From Pedobacter sp. L105 (GTDB taxonomy: Bacteria; Bacteroidota; Bacteroidia; Sphingobacteriales; Sphingobacteriaceae): a stretch of 64,000 nt of DNA. Below, one piece after another: positions 8,252-16,412 of this stretch; within the stretch, counting starts at the first letter, position 1; each line of letters opens with the position of its first letter. The translations under genes and the position numbers were made by a program. The stretch covers positions 487,776 through 551,775 of the forward strand of contig NZ_LMUP01000008.1 of NCBI RefSeq assembly GCF_009765875.1. Reading direction: 5' to 3'. The notes beneath the pieces are model-generated. The model did not search any database. It was not told where the DNA came from and was given only the letters and a program-made list of their open reading frames with translations.

Positions 8252-9840
8252 GCCTGATTTGGCGGAAGAGGAAAACGAATAGTGATTTTTGTACCTTTAC
8301 CTAACTGGCTTTCTACCTCAATACTGCCGTTAAGCTCTTCAATTTGTGTTTTAACCATAAACATTCCCATACCCCGGCCTTCTATACTGGTATCAAAACG
8401 TTTGTAAAGGCCAAAAAGCTGTGCACCATTCTTTTCCATATCGATACCTTTGCAATTATCTTCAAAGGTGAGGAAGATCTGATCCATATTCACCATACTT
8501 TTAATACTGATGATTGGAGCTTCTTCTGGTCTGCGATACTTGATACTATTCAGCATCAAATTATAAAAAATACTGTAAAGGTATCCTCTAACAGTAAACA
8601 GGGATTGTTTCGCTTCAAAATCGCAATGAAGGCTCACTTCTTCAGAAATCATCAGGTTATTGATACTAAAAGTGATTTCTTCTACTAACTGACGGAAATG
8701 TACCTCTTCCTTCTTCTTATGAACCGCATCTTTCACCTGTAATGTCTGATTAAGATCCTTAATGATCGTATGCATAGTTTTAATAGAAGTCTGTAGGCCT
8801 TCTACCAGTTCTTCATGTTCTGACGCAGTTACATCCTTTAGCAATTCCGTTAAACTAACTATGTTGGCCACCGGTGCAAGCAGGTTATGTGAAACAATAT
8901 AAGTGAATTGTTCCAGACTTTTGTTTCTTTTAGTCAGCTCTATATTGGTTTCGGCAAGGGTCATTTCAATAGTCTTGGATTTTGTAATATCCCTTACGGA
9001 AAGGATAAATCCCCAATGCTTGCGCTGATCATTACCTACTCCAATCCACTTGATGCTGTACCAGCGATCGTCGCCTTTGTGATCCGGAAAAGTAGAGTGA
9101 TAAGACACACTTTCTCCATCCATTACCCGCTGGATAATATTTATAATTTCAGGTTTTCGCTGAGCAGGAAAAAAATCAAGGATATGACTTCCCACAGCTA
9201 ATGTTGGCTGAGAAAATTCTTCGGTCATCCTTAGTGCAGGAAGATTATAAGAAATGACTTTAAAATCATCATTGACCATGAAATAAGCTGTATCTGTATG
9301 ATCAAACAGCGTTCTTAGATTGGCTTTAGACTTCATCATCTGCTTCTCACTGATCTTAAGTGCGGTAGTATCGGCCAGATTCCGTTTATAAAGCCGCTCT
9401 TTTTCTCTTAAAGCCTGCTCCATATCACTAATGGCGCGCAGTCTGGCTACCTGGTTGAACAATACAAACAGCAATCGCTGGGGTTTTTCTTTAAGCACAT
9501 AATCCACAGCTCCGGCTTTTAGAAATTCCAGCGCATAATCCTCCCTACTGGCAGAACTAATCAGAATAAAAGGAATATCTTTCTCCTGATGTCCAATCAC
9601 ATCTAGTGCTTCCCTCGTATTGAAGGTATTTATATCCTCATCAGCCATGATAATATCAGGCCTGAACTCCTGGAGACAATTGATATAGTCTTCCATCGTC
9701 TGGACAGCTAAATACTCATATGTTGGAGTTAACTCTTCCAATATCTCCAGTAAATGTTCCGCATCATGCGGAGGGTTCCGGAGATAAAGTATTTTTGGTC
9801 TTCTATTCATTACAACCTCATTGGTATTTTGGCTCGTCAA
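8248..9840 (-). CDS. REC-PAS-histidine kinase hybrid
   Basis: 530 residues, soluble. The N-terminal receiver domain (about 15-135) has phosphoacceptor Asp67, a Ser at the switch position (SSAS) and Lys117. A short coiled coil precedes a PAS domain (about 170-295, ending WGFILSVRDITK). A second coiled coil leads to the H-box YIVSHNLLAPVANI near 317, then an HATPase_c domain with N-box NLMLNSIKYR, G1 box DNCKGID (the usual second Gly of DNG replaced by Cys) and G2 box GRGMGMFM. Its own receiver suggests it takes phosphate from, or is tuned by, another kinase. Its stop overlaps that of the acyltransferase remnant by 4 bp tail to tail. An ATG at residue 11 is an alternative start. No dedicated output regulator is adjacent. 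Confidence 0.9.
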   Translation of the reverse strand: MTSQNTNEVVMNRRPKILYLRNPPHDAEHLLEILEELTPTYEYLAVQTMEDYINCLQEFRPDIIMADEDINTFNTREALDVIGHQEKDIPFILISSASREDYALEFLKAGAVDYVLKEKPQRLLFVLFNQVARLRAISDMEQALREKERLYKRNLADTTALKISEKQMMKSKANLRTLFDHTDTAYFMVNDDFKVISYNLPALRMTEEFSQPTLAVGSHILDFFPAQRKPEIINIIQRVMDGESVSYHSTFPDHKGDDRWYSIKWIGVGNDQRKHWGFILSVRDITKSKTIEMTLAETNIELTKRNKSLEQFTYIVSHNLLAPVANIVSLTELLKDVTASEHEELVEGLQTSIKTMHTIIKDLNQTLQVKDAVHKKKEEVHFRQLVEEITFSINNLMISEEVSLHCDFEAKQSLFTVRGYLYSIFYNLMLNSIKYRRPEEAPIISIKSMVNMDQIFLTFEDNCKGIDMEKNGAQLFGLYKRFDTSIEGRGMGMFMVKTQIEELNGSIEVESQLGKGTKITIRFPLPPNQA

Positions 9841-10195
9841 ATATAAGATTTTCAGTACTTAGATTACACCTAAACTGCTAAGAAACACTAATATCCAAAG
9901 TGGAAATTTTTAATTACACCCATCAATTGTTTCCTGAAAATTGCTAAATTGTTTTACTGAACAATATATATACTCTTTACACCCGCAGGAAACCGTTTAG
10001 CACACCAGCCGGTTGTAAATTTCTTCAAAAAAAATTATTATTAAAACGATTAACCTGGATATACTGTGATCAATAAGCAGGCCAGTTAACATAAAAGGAT
10101 AAGAAACAGTCACGGTTAACGCTACCTCCCCAATTTCCCGAAACAAACTTAACAGCAATCATTTTTTTTGTATTATTGATCTACATTAGATATTT
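9841..10195. other. 355-bp divergent intergenic region
   Basis: This separates two divergently transcribed kinase genes and must hold both promoters. It is AT-rich with a TTAAAACGAT decamer near 10044 that resembles the repeats upstream of the SusC at 41091. No open frame, convincing TAnnTTTG box or strong hairpin was seen. Confidence 0.5.
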
Positions 10196-11977
10196 ATGAA
10201 CACAATTCACCGGTTTCGGGATAAATATAATCAGCTATTAGCAGACACCCAGATTCCCCTTACGCAGTCCAGAATAAGGATTTTAACCTATGGACTGCTG
10301 TTACTGATTACATTGACACTGATTGTACTGATCAACTCTTTTACCAGGATAAACGCTATTGTAATCAGCAGATTGGTTATCTTAATGTTATCGCTCGTTG
10401 TAGCTCTATACGTCCTGATTGAAAAGGGAATGTGGCGGCAGTCGGGACACATTTTGTTATTGGCTCTTTGTATCTATATCTGGACAAATCTGATCTTTTT
10501 TAAATTCGGGATCAACCTCGTAACCATTCAACTTTCGCTTATCATCATCTCAGCAAGTTTTTATATTCTCGGGAAGAACTGGGGCATCATTTACTCGCTT
10601 GCCAATGTAATACCCGTACTAGCTTATATCATCAGTACCCGTATGCAGGGCGGAAAAGTGTCAATTACAGCTGTCCAGATACATAATAACTCGTTTATGC
10701 TGGCGCTCACGGTCAACTTTGGCATCCTGATTATCATGCACTATGAATTTTTTAAATCTTTTTATCAGAGCCATCATGCGGAAAGGGAACTCAATTCAAA
10801 ACTAGAAAATGCACTTAAAGAAGCTCAGGAAGCCACCAAACTTAGATCAGACTTCCTTTCTTCCATGTCGCACGAACTCCGTACCCCTCTTCATGCCGTT
10901 ATTGGGATGATCAATGTATTGAGCATAGAAAATCCAAGAAAAGACCAGGAAGAAAACCTGGCCATCCTGCGTTTCTCTGCAGAAAATCTACTGGCCCTGA
11001 TCAATGACACGCTGGATTTCAGTAAAATGAATGAAGATAAGATCGTGCTCAATAACTCAGCTTTTAATTTAAATGCCCTGCTGCAGAATTTGCATGCTTC
11101 TTTTAAAGCCAGAGCAGAACAAAAAGGCGTCGATCTAAGACTCAGAACAGATTTTGAAAACATTATTGATGTCAATGGCGACCAGAATCGTCTTACCCAA
11201 ATACTGAATAACCTGATATCCAACGCGGTAAAATTTACAGAAAGCAGTGGCCGTGTGGAGATCAATGTCATCACCGTAGCACGTTCTGAAAACCATATTG
11301 TACTCCTCTTTGCCGTTAAAGATTCGGGAATAGGCATCCCCAAAAACAAACAGGATATTATTTTCGAACCCTTTTTACAGGCCAACAATAACATCACGAA
11401 AAGATATGGCGGTACAGGACTGGGACTGGCTATTGCCAAAAGGCTGATCAGCATGCACGAAAGTGAGCTAAAGCTGGTTAGTGAGGAAAATGTAGGTTCT
11501 GTATTTTCTTTTGAAATCAGGTATGAACTGGCTGCTGCCGAAGAAATGACCGAACAAAAACCTGTGATCACAGCTGCACCTACGGATATCAGTAACCTGA
11601 GCATATTAATAGCAGAAGACAACATCATTAATATCATGCTGCTGAAAAAAATACTGGACCAGTGGAATTGCAGTTATTCACTTTCAAAAAATGGTCAGGA
11701 AGCACTGGAAATGGTAAAAACAGGCGAATTTGATGTGGTACTAATGGATATTCACATGCCTGTAATGGATGGCTTTGAAGCATCAAGACATATCAGGGAA
11801 TTGCCTGATGCAACGATTTCCAAAATTAAGATCATTGCACTGACTGCCTCAAGCGATGTAGACATACAACAATCGTTCAACTTTACCTATCTTGATGATT
11901 ATTTACTTAAACCTTTTTCACCTTCCCTATTAAAAGAAAAATTAGAAGCTGTGGTACAACAACTTACAACTAAATAA
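10196..11977 (+). CDS. membrane-bound hybrid sensor histidine kinase (HisKA-HATPase-REC)
   Basis: 593 residues. Five or six hydrophobic helices at about 28-185 form an integral membrane sensor without a large periplasmic loop. A coiled linker (ERELNSKLENALKEAQEATK) leads to HisKA with SSMSHELRTPLHAVIG near residue 227. The HATPase_c domain has N-box NNLISNAVKFT, G1 KDSGIGIP and G2 YGGTGLGLAIAKR. A C-terminal receiver (about 470-590) has the EDN acidic cluster, phosphoacceptor Asp in LMDIHMPVMDG and Lys in LLKPFS. All catalytic residues look intact. Such hybrids pass phosphate onward through a phosphotransfer protein or act by REC-mediated control; no partner gene is adjacent. The next kinase gene begins 44 bp downstream, so the two are probably co-transcribed. 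Confidence 0.92.
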   Translation: MNTIHRFRDKYNQLLADTQIPLTQSRIRILTYGLLLLITLTLIVLINSFTRINAIVISRLVILMLSLVVALYVLIEKGMWRQSGHILLLALCIYIWTNLIFFKFGINLVTIQLSLIIISASFYILGKNWGIIYSLANVIPVLAYIISTRMQGGKVSITAVQIHNNSFMLALTVNFGILIIMHYEFFKSFYQSHHAERELNSKLENALKEAQEATKLRSDFLSSMSHELRTPLHAVIGMINVLSIENPRKDQEENLAILRFSAENLLALINDTLDFSKMNEDKIVLNNSAFNLNALLQNLHASFKARAEQKGVDLRLRTDFENIIDVNGDQNRLTQILNNLISNAVKFTESSGRVEINVITVARSENHIVLLFAVKDSGIGIPKNKQDIIFEPFLQANNNITKRYGGTGLGLAIAKRLISMHESELKLVSEENVGSVFSFEIRYELAAAEEMTEQKPVITAAPTDISNLSILIAEDNIINIMLLKKILDQWNCSYSLSKNGQEALEMVKTGEFDVVLMDIHMPVMDGFEASRHIRELPDATISKIKIIALTASSDVDIQQSFNFTYLDDYLLKPFSPSLLKEKLEAVVQQLTTK

Positions 11978-12021
11978 TTGTATGTTTAGACTATAAAACT
12001 AAAGATGTAACCATCTGTATA

Positions 12022-13443
12022 ATGCTCAACGCTCTCAAACCAAATAAAAACCCACATAGTACCCGGACGGTTCAGTTACTGATACTACTGATTATGAGTG
12101 CTGTAGTGATCAACGGATGCCTCTTTTTTCATTTAATGCGACAAAATAAAGAGAGCATGAGAAAAAAGGAGCTGAATGAAAACGCGATGGTACTGGTAAG
12201 AAAGATTCTGGGTACCATCAAAGATGCCGAAATGGGCCAGCGTGGTTATCTCCTTACCGGCAGATCAAAATATATTCTTCCCTATACAAAAGCACTTCGG
12301 ATCATCTCCGGTTTTCAGTATTCCCTTACTTCTTTGATAAAGGCACACTTCGATAACCGCAGCATACAAACCAATGCGCGGCTGAACAGCCTGATCACAG
12401 CGAAATTGATTGAGCTCAAAAAGACAATTGACCTAAAAGACCAGAACAAAAATATTCAAGTGCTCCAGCTGATCAATTCGGATATGGGGGAGAATGACAT
12501 GAACGCTATCAGAAAAATGTGCAATGATATGCTCGATGTTTTTTATGTGAACGTTCGTCAGGAAGACCAAAAGGTATCAGAAACACTGGCAATGACCGAA
12601 ATCAGCATTTCTATTTTCAGTGTTTTAGTGATCATTGTCATTACTATAATGCGTGTAAAATTGTACAACAGAAGGAGAAAAAACATCCGGTTGTTTGAGG
12701 AATTAGCATTACAGAATTCCAAATTGATTACGCAGCAACAGGAGTTAAAAGGATTAAGCATAGATTTTTCTGCAAGAAATGCCGAACTGGAGCACTTTAC
12801 CCATATTATCTCGCACGACCTGCGCGGTCCGCTAAGTAACATGATTTCCCTGATCCAGATTATGGAAGAAGATGGTCTGGCCGATGAAACAGACCCTGTA
12901 TTTAAAATGCTGAAAAATGCTTCCCTGGGCTTATTCCGTAAGCTAGATGATCTCATTATATTACTTAGGCAAAGACAGGGCGGAATTTTACTGAAAGAAA
13001 CGATTAGCCTTTCGCAGCTCCTTGGAGAGGTAAAGATCAGCCATAAAATGGAGATAGAAAGGTCAGGAACAATAATTGAAGCCGATTTTATTGAAGCTGA
13101 TGAACTCCTCTTTGTGAAAATTTATATGCAGAGCATTCTGCAAAACCTGATCAGCAACGCCATTAAATACAGGGATCCCCTGCGCACTAACTGTATTATA
13201 CTTAAAACTTATCAGGAAGGAGATACCCTCAGGCTAAACATTACAGATAACGGCAGGGGCATTGACATGGAGAAATATGGAAATGAAATGTTCGGTTTGT
13301 TTAAAACCTTCCATACTGGTCTGGACAGTCACGGTATAGGACTTTATCTCGTAAAAAAACAGGTTGTTGAAATGAATGGTAATATTACCGTGCAGAGCGA
13401 AACGGGTAAAGGAACTACCTTTAGTATTACAGTACCTACCTGA
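12022..13443 (+). CDS. CHASE3-domain sensor histidine kinase
   Basis: 473 residues. An N-terminal transmembrane helix (about 17-38) is followed by a periplasmic CHASE3 domain with the signature AEMGQRGYLLTG near 72 and a second helix at about 193-212. A coiled coil (LALQNSKLITQQQELK) carries the signal to the H-box FTHIISHDLRGPLSN near 260 and to an HATPase_c domain with NLISNAIKYR, DNGRGIDMEKYG and SHGIGLYLVKKQ. The catalytic part closely resembles the kinase at 8248-9840 (same GIDMEK and FGL.K.F motifs), so the two are likely paralogues with different sensors. The gene lies 44 bp after the hybrid kinase, in the same orientation. Confidence 0.92.
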   Translation: MLNALKPNKNPHSTRTVQLLILLIMSAVVINGCLFFHLMRQNKESMRKKELNENAMVLVRKILGTIKDAEMGQRGYLLTGRSKYILPYTKALRIISGFQYSLTSLIKAHFDNRSIQTNARLNSLITAKLIELKKTIDLKDQNKNIQVLQLINSDMGENDMNAIRKMCNDMLDVFYVNVRQEDQKVSETLAMTEISISIFSVLVIIVITIMRVKLYNRRRKNIRLFEELALQNSKLITQQQELKGLSIDFSARNAELEHFTHIISHDLRGPLSNMISLIQIMEEDGLADETDPVFKMLKNASLGLFRKLDDLIILLRQRQGGILLKETISLSQLLGEVKISHKMEIERSGTIIEADFIEADELLFVKIYMQSILQNLISNAIKYRDPLRTNCIILKTYQEGDTLRLNITDNGRGIDMEKYGNEMFGLFKTFHTGLDSHGIGLYLVKKQVVEMNGNITVQSETGKGTTFSITVPT

Positions 13444-13484
13444 GCAGAAGACAAAGCTGGCAGGCTTTTTGGCCAATTACAGGT

Positions 13485-13712
13485 ATGAGCGCAAAATTTG
13501 ATATTCAAATAGATCTTAATGGATGGCTGGTGCCATTCCATATAGAAAGAAAAGGAAAAGGAATTTTTAAAATAGCTTACGAAGAATTAAGCTTAGGACA
13601 CCTGTTGCTGGACGAATATTCCCGATGGATCTATAAAAAGAGCATGAATGCAGGTCAGTTGTTGAATGCTGGAACAACTGCAAAGATCACCAAAGCCATC
13701 ATCAATTATTAA
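13485..13712 (+). CDS. small hypothetical protein
   Basis: 75 residues, no signal peptide or membrane segment. The pattern of an alternating beta-rich start (FDIQIDLNGWLVPFHIERKG), a short middle and a C-terminal helix (TTAKITKAIINY) resembles small uncharacterised proteins found widely in Pedobacter-like genomes, but no function is known to me. It starts 41 bp after the CHASE3 kinase on the same strand, so it may be the last gene of that transcript. A minus-strand frame overlaps it but has no recognisable content. Confidence 0.55.
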   Translation: MSAKFDIQIDLNGWLVPFHIERKGKGIFKIAYEELSLGHLLLDEYSRWIYKKSMNAGQLLNAGTTAKITKAIINY

Positions 13713-14013
13713 CGACCTGAAAACTATACAATTACAATTTGGCATAAGCCTCTGAGAAATTTCCTGTAAGTGGCCAACCGTATTGTATTTAATTATATTT
13801 CGCTTCATCAGGTGATTGACAAGGCTACGCTTGACCGTAGCTTGCTGTAGTCTTGCCAGGGAATTTGGTATCATAACCTATTCTTGAACCGCTTCATCTT
13901 TTAGTTGATCCTCTAAACTTAAATTATATATATTTTATTCATCCGTATGGATTCGATATTTATTACCTTGCATTGTAATTAAATTTACAGGGATTATCTT
14001 TAGCGAACCAAGT
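13713..14013. other. 301-bp intergenic region before the AraC gene
   Basis: No gene is supported here. A minus-strand frame through 13593-13874 lacks any recognisable domain. The last 100 bases are very AT-rich (13918-13985) and probably hold the AraC-gene promoter, but no clear -7/-33 pair was found. Confidence 0.5.
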
Positions 14014-14889
14014 ATGAACAACAATATTATTAAAGAGATCACTCCCCTCACTCAGAATGACTGTTTTACTATCTTTTCCAGGGTTAAAAAAGCTTTCAAT
14101 TTTCCGTTGCATTACCATGAGGCTTATGAATTGAACCTGATCCTGAACGCAAGAGGAGCTAAACGAATTGTAGGTGATCATATTGATTCGATTGATGATA
14201 TTGAATTGGTACTGATTGGCCCTAATCAGTATCATGCGTGGTTTACCCACCAGTGTGAAAGTGATGAAATTACTGAGGTAACCATACAGTTTCACAGAGA
14301 CCTGTTAGATGATAAATTACTAAAAAAAAATCAGCTTAGCTTTTTACGCAATATGCTGGACCGCTCCCAGCGGGGCATTCTCTTTTCTAAAAGTACGATT
14401 GAACGCCTGAAACCCCGCATTTTGGGATTAAGCCAGAAAAGTGGTTTCGACTCTGTATTGGAATTGTTTTCCATCCTTCATGACCTGTCTGTATCAAGGA
14501 ACATGCAGAATCTTTCAGACGTTGCTTTTAACACCGAACATACCACTTACAACAGCCGCAGGATAGAAAAGGCATTTGAATTTATGAACGCGAACTTTAA
14601 CCGGGAAATTAGCCTGGCTGAAGTAGCTAAAATTGCCAGTATGCCCGAAGTTTCTTTCAGCAGGTTTATAAAAAAACATACCGGGGTTACTTTTATCGAT
14701 AGCCTGAATGAGATCAGGCTGGGGCACGCTTCACGGATGCTGATCGATACCTCCCAAACCATTGCCGAAATTGCCTATAAATGCGGATTTAATAACATCT
14801 CCCACTTTAACCGTATTTTCAAAAAGAAAAAGGTTTGTACGCCTAAAGAATTTAGGGCAAATTATTCTGGCAGCAGGATTTTTGTTTGA
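14014..14889 (+). CDS. AraC-family regulator with cupin sensor, probable mannan-locus activator
   Basis: 291 residues. The N-terminal cupin-like domain (about 15-105) contains NFPLHYHEAYELN and ends with a PNQYHAW segment; in AraC proteins this part binds the sugar ligand. The C-terminal AraC domain (about 190-285) has two helix-turn-helix motifs: ISLAEVAKIASMPEVSFSRF and TIAEIAYKCGFNNISHFNRIF followed by TPKEFR. It is adjacent to, and convergent with, the 11-kb mannan operon, and is the only DNA-binding regulator near it, so it probably senses mannobiose or a related oligosaccharide and activates the divergent promoters at 26616-26937. That assignment is by context. Confidence 0.88.
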   Translation: MNNNIIKEITPLTQNDCFTIFSRVKKAFNFPLHYHEAYELNLILNARGAKRIVGDHIDSIDDIELVLIGPNQYHAWFTHQCESDEITEVTIQFHRDLLDDKLLKKNQLSFLRNMLDRSQRGILFSKSTIERLKPRILGLSQKSGFDSVLELFSILHDLSVSRNMQNLSDVAFNTEHTTYNSRRIEKAFEFMNANFNREISLAEVAKIASMPEVSFSRFIKKHTGVTFIDSLNEIRLGHASRMLIDTSQTIAEIAYKCGFNNISHFNRIFKKKKVCTPKEFRANYSGSRIFV

Positions 14890-14993
14890 CCTGAAAGAAA
14901 AATCCTATTAGCATGACGAATTTACTCCTGCTATATCATGCGATTTTAAAATGGATTTTACGCAGCTTTTAAAAGGCTTTTATTCGGGTTGTG

Positions 14994-15142
14994 CCTGGGT
15001 TGAACTTGAGTAGAACCCAGAATGAGAGCAGTCTCACTCCGGTCTCCCTCCAGTATGACTATAGTGTTTTTCAGAAAAAATACTATAGTCATACTGGAGA
15101 AAGTCTGTAAGCAATATGGTATCACTCTGGGTTCTTCCCAGG
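14994..15142. repeat. nested inverted repeat with 24-bp stem-loop
   Basis: The core hairpin pairs 15048-15071 with 15076-15099 (23 Watson-Crick pairs and one G-T, 4-base loop). Around it 15012-15021 pairs perfectly with 15126-15135, and 14994-14999 with 15137-15142. It fills the gap between the convergent AraC gene and the mannan operon, where it could stop transcription from both sides, but the nested symmetry is also what a small non-autonomous element (MITE or REP-like) would show. Confidence 0.8.
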
Positions 15143-15195
15143 TTTAACTAAGGTTCTACCTGACTAATCAGGGCATAACCTCAATACAACTTGAA

Positions 15196-16386
15196 TCAAT
15201 CCTGATTATAGCTTGAATTTTCGTTTCGATCCACCAGCTGATAAATTGACTTTACCGTTGCAGCTGAGGTAAATCCATCCTCGGGTGTATGTATCACATA
15301 ATCAACCAACTGATCAATTGTGCTGGTAGCTACATGCATTCTGGTATCTGATGAAGCATAATAAATAAAGACCTTTCCATCTTCATCTGCTATCCATCCA
15401 TTGCTGAAAACCACGTTAGATACATCACCTATCCTTTCTTCGCCTTCGGGAGCGATAAAATAACCACCAGGCTTGTGTATAACTTTGGTCAGATCGTCTA
15501 AATCCGTCATAAACAAGTATAGGACATAACGTAAACCCGCAGCTGTATTACGCACGCCATGCGCCAGGTGAAGCCATCCCTGAGCTGTTTTAAGCGGTGC
15601 CGGGCCTAAGCCGTTTTTCGCTTCGTATACCGTATGATAAACTCTTCTGTCAACCACCACTTCGTGATATACCACAGCCGGATCCATTGATTCCGATAAA
15701 CCATAACCAATACCGCCGCCACTTCCGGCTTCAATAAAACTATCCTGCGGACGGGTATAAAAAGCATATTTCCCTTCTACAAATTCAGGGTGTAAAACCA
15801 CATTACGCTGTTGCGCTGAAGGTGTTTTCAGATCGGGAAGACGTTCCCAGGTTTTGAGGTCATGCGTTCGGGCTATCCCGCATTGTGCGATAGCAGCAGA
15901 CTGATCACCAGCTGATGCGGAAGCATCACGGCGTTCTGTACAAAACAGACCATAAATCCAGCCGTCTTCGTGTTTCACCAACCGCATATCATAAATATTC
16001 GTGTCTTCAGGATTATTTCCCTGTGGCATCTCTATCGGGTAATCCCAGAAACGAAACTGATCGATCCCATTAGGACTTTCAGCAATAGCAAAGAACGACT
16101 TCCGGTCGGCACCTTCTACCCGAACCGCCAGCACATAGTGATCTTCAAATTTAATAGCACCTGCATTAAACGCTGCATTAAAACCTATTCTTTCCATCAA
16201 AAATGGATTAGTTTCAGGATTCAGGTCATACTTCCAGAAATATGGGATGTGTGCAGCCGTTAAAATAGGGAACTCGTAGCGGTTAAAAATCCCATTTCCC
16301 TGCTCGCTCCTGTTGTTGGCCTGTTCAATTAATTGTTCGTAGCTGCTTTTGATAGCAGTCAATCTCGTATCGTAATCTGTTCTCAT
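15196..16386 (-). CDS. GH130 4-O-beta-D-mannosyl-D-glucose phosphorylase
   Basis: 396 residues, the same length class as the Bacteroides fragilis enzyme. A five-bladed propeller fold is predicted from family membership. The GH130 subfamily-1 motifs are present: NAGAIKFEDHYVLAVRVEG, the general-acid Asp133 in IYDMRL, and TRPQDSFIEAGSGGGIGYG, whose Arg and neighbours bind phosphate. The enzyme phosphorolyses mannosyl-beta-1,4-glucose to alpha-mannose-1-phosphate and glucose in the cytoplasm. There is no signal peptide, which agrees with this. It is the last gene of the seven-gene operon, 26 bp after the symporter, and its substrate would be made by the 2-epimerase encoded at 28062-29267. The same epimerase, phosphorylase, symporter and GH26 set is known from B. 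fragilis. Confidence 0.92.
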   Translation of the reverse strand: MRTDYDTRLTAIKSSYEQLIEQANNRSEQGNGIFNRYEFPILTAAHIPYFWKYDLNPETNPFLMERIGFNAAFNAGAIKFEDHYVLAVRVEGADRKSFFAIAESPNGIDQFRFWDYPIEMPQGNNPEDTNIYDMRLVKHEDGWIYGLFCTERRDASASAGDQSAAIAQCGIARTHDLKTWERLPDLKTPSAQQRNVVLHPEFVEGKYAFYTRPQDSFIEAGSGGGIGYGLSESMDPAVVYHEVVVDRRVYHTVYEAKNGLGPAPLKTAQGWLHLAHGVRNTAAGLRYVLYLFMTDLDDLTKVIHKPGGYFIAPEGEERIGDVSNVVFSNGWIADEDGKVFIYYASSDTRMHVATSTIDQLVDYVIHTPEDGFTSAATVKSIYQLVDRNENSSYNQD

Positions 16387-16412
16387 ATCAGCGTAATATT
16401 AAGGGTGTAATT

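Noticed and set aside
10891..11637. 248-residue frame antisense to the hybrid histidine kinase
   Set aside because: It mirrors the kinase domain codons, is Ser/Leu-rich with no domain, and the plus-strand protein has all its catalytic motifs.
13593..13874. 93-residue minus-strand frame near the small gene at 13485
   Set aside because: No recognisable motif, overlaps a more plausible plus-strand gene and lacks a sensible neighbour on its strand; a decayed gene cannot be excluded.
14890..15195. tRNA or small structured RNA gene in the AraC-phosphorylase gap
   Set aside because: The nested long arms do not fit a cloverleaf and no anticodon arm or CCA-type end is seen.
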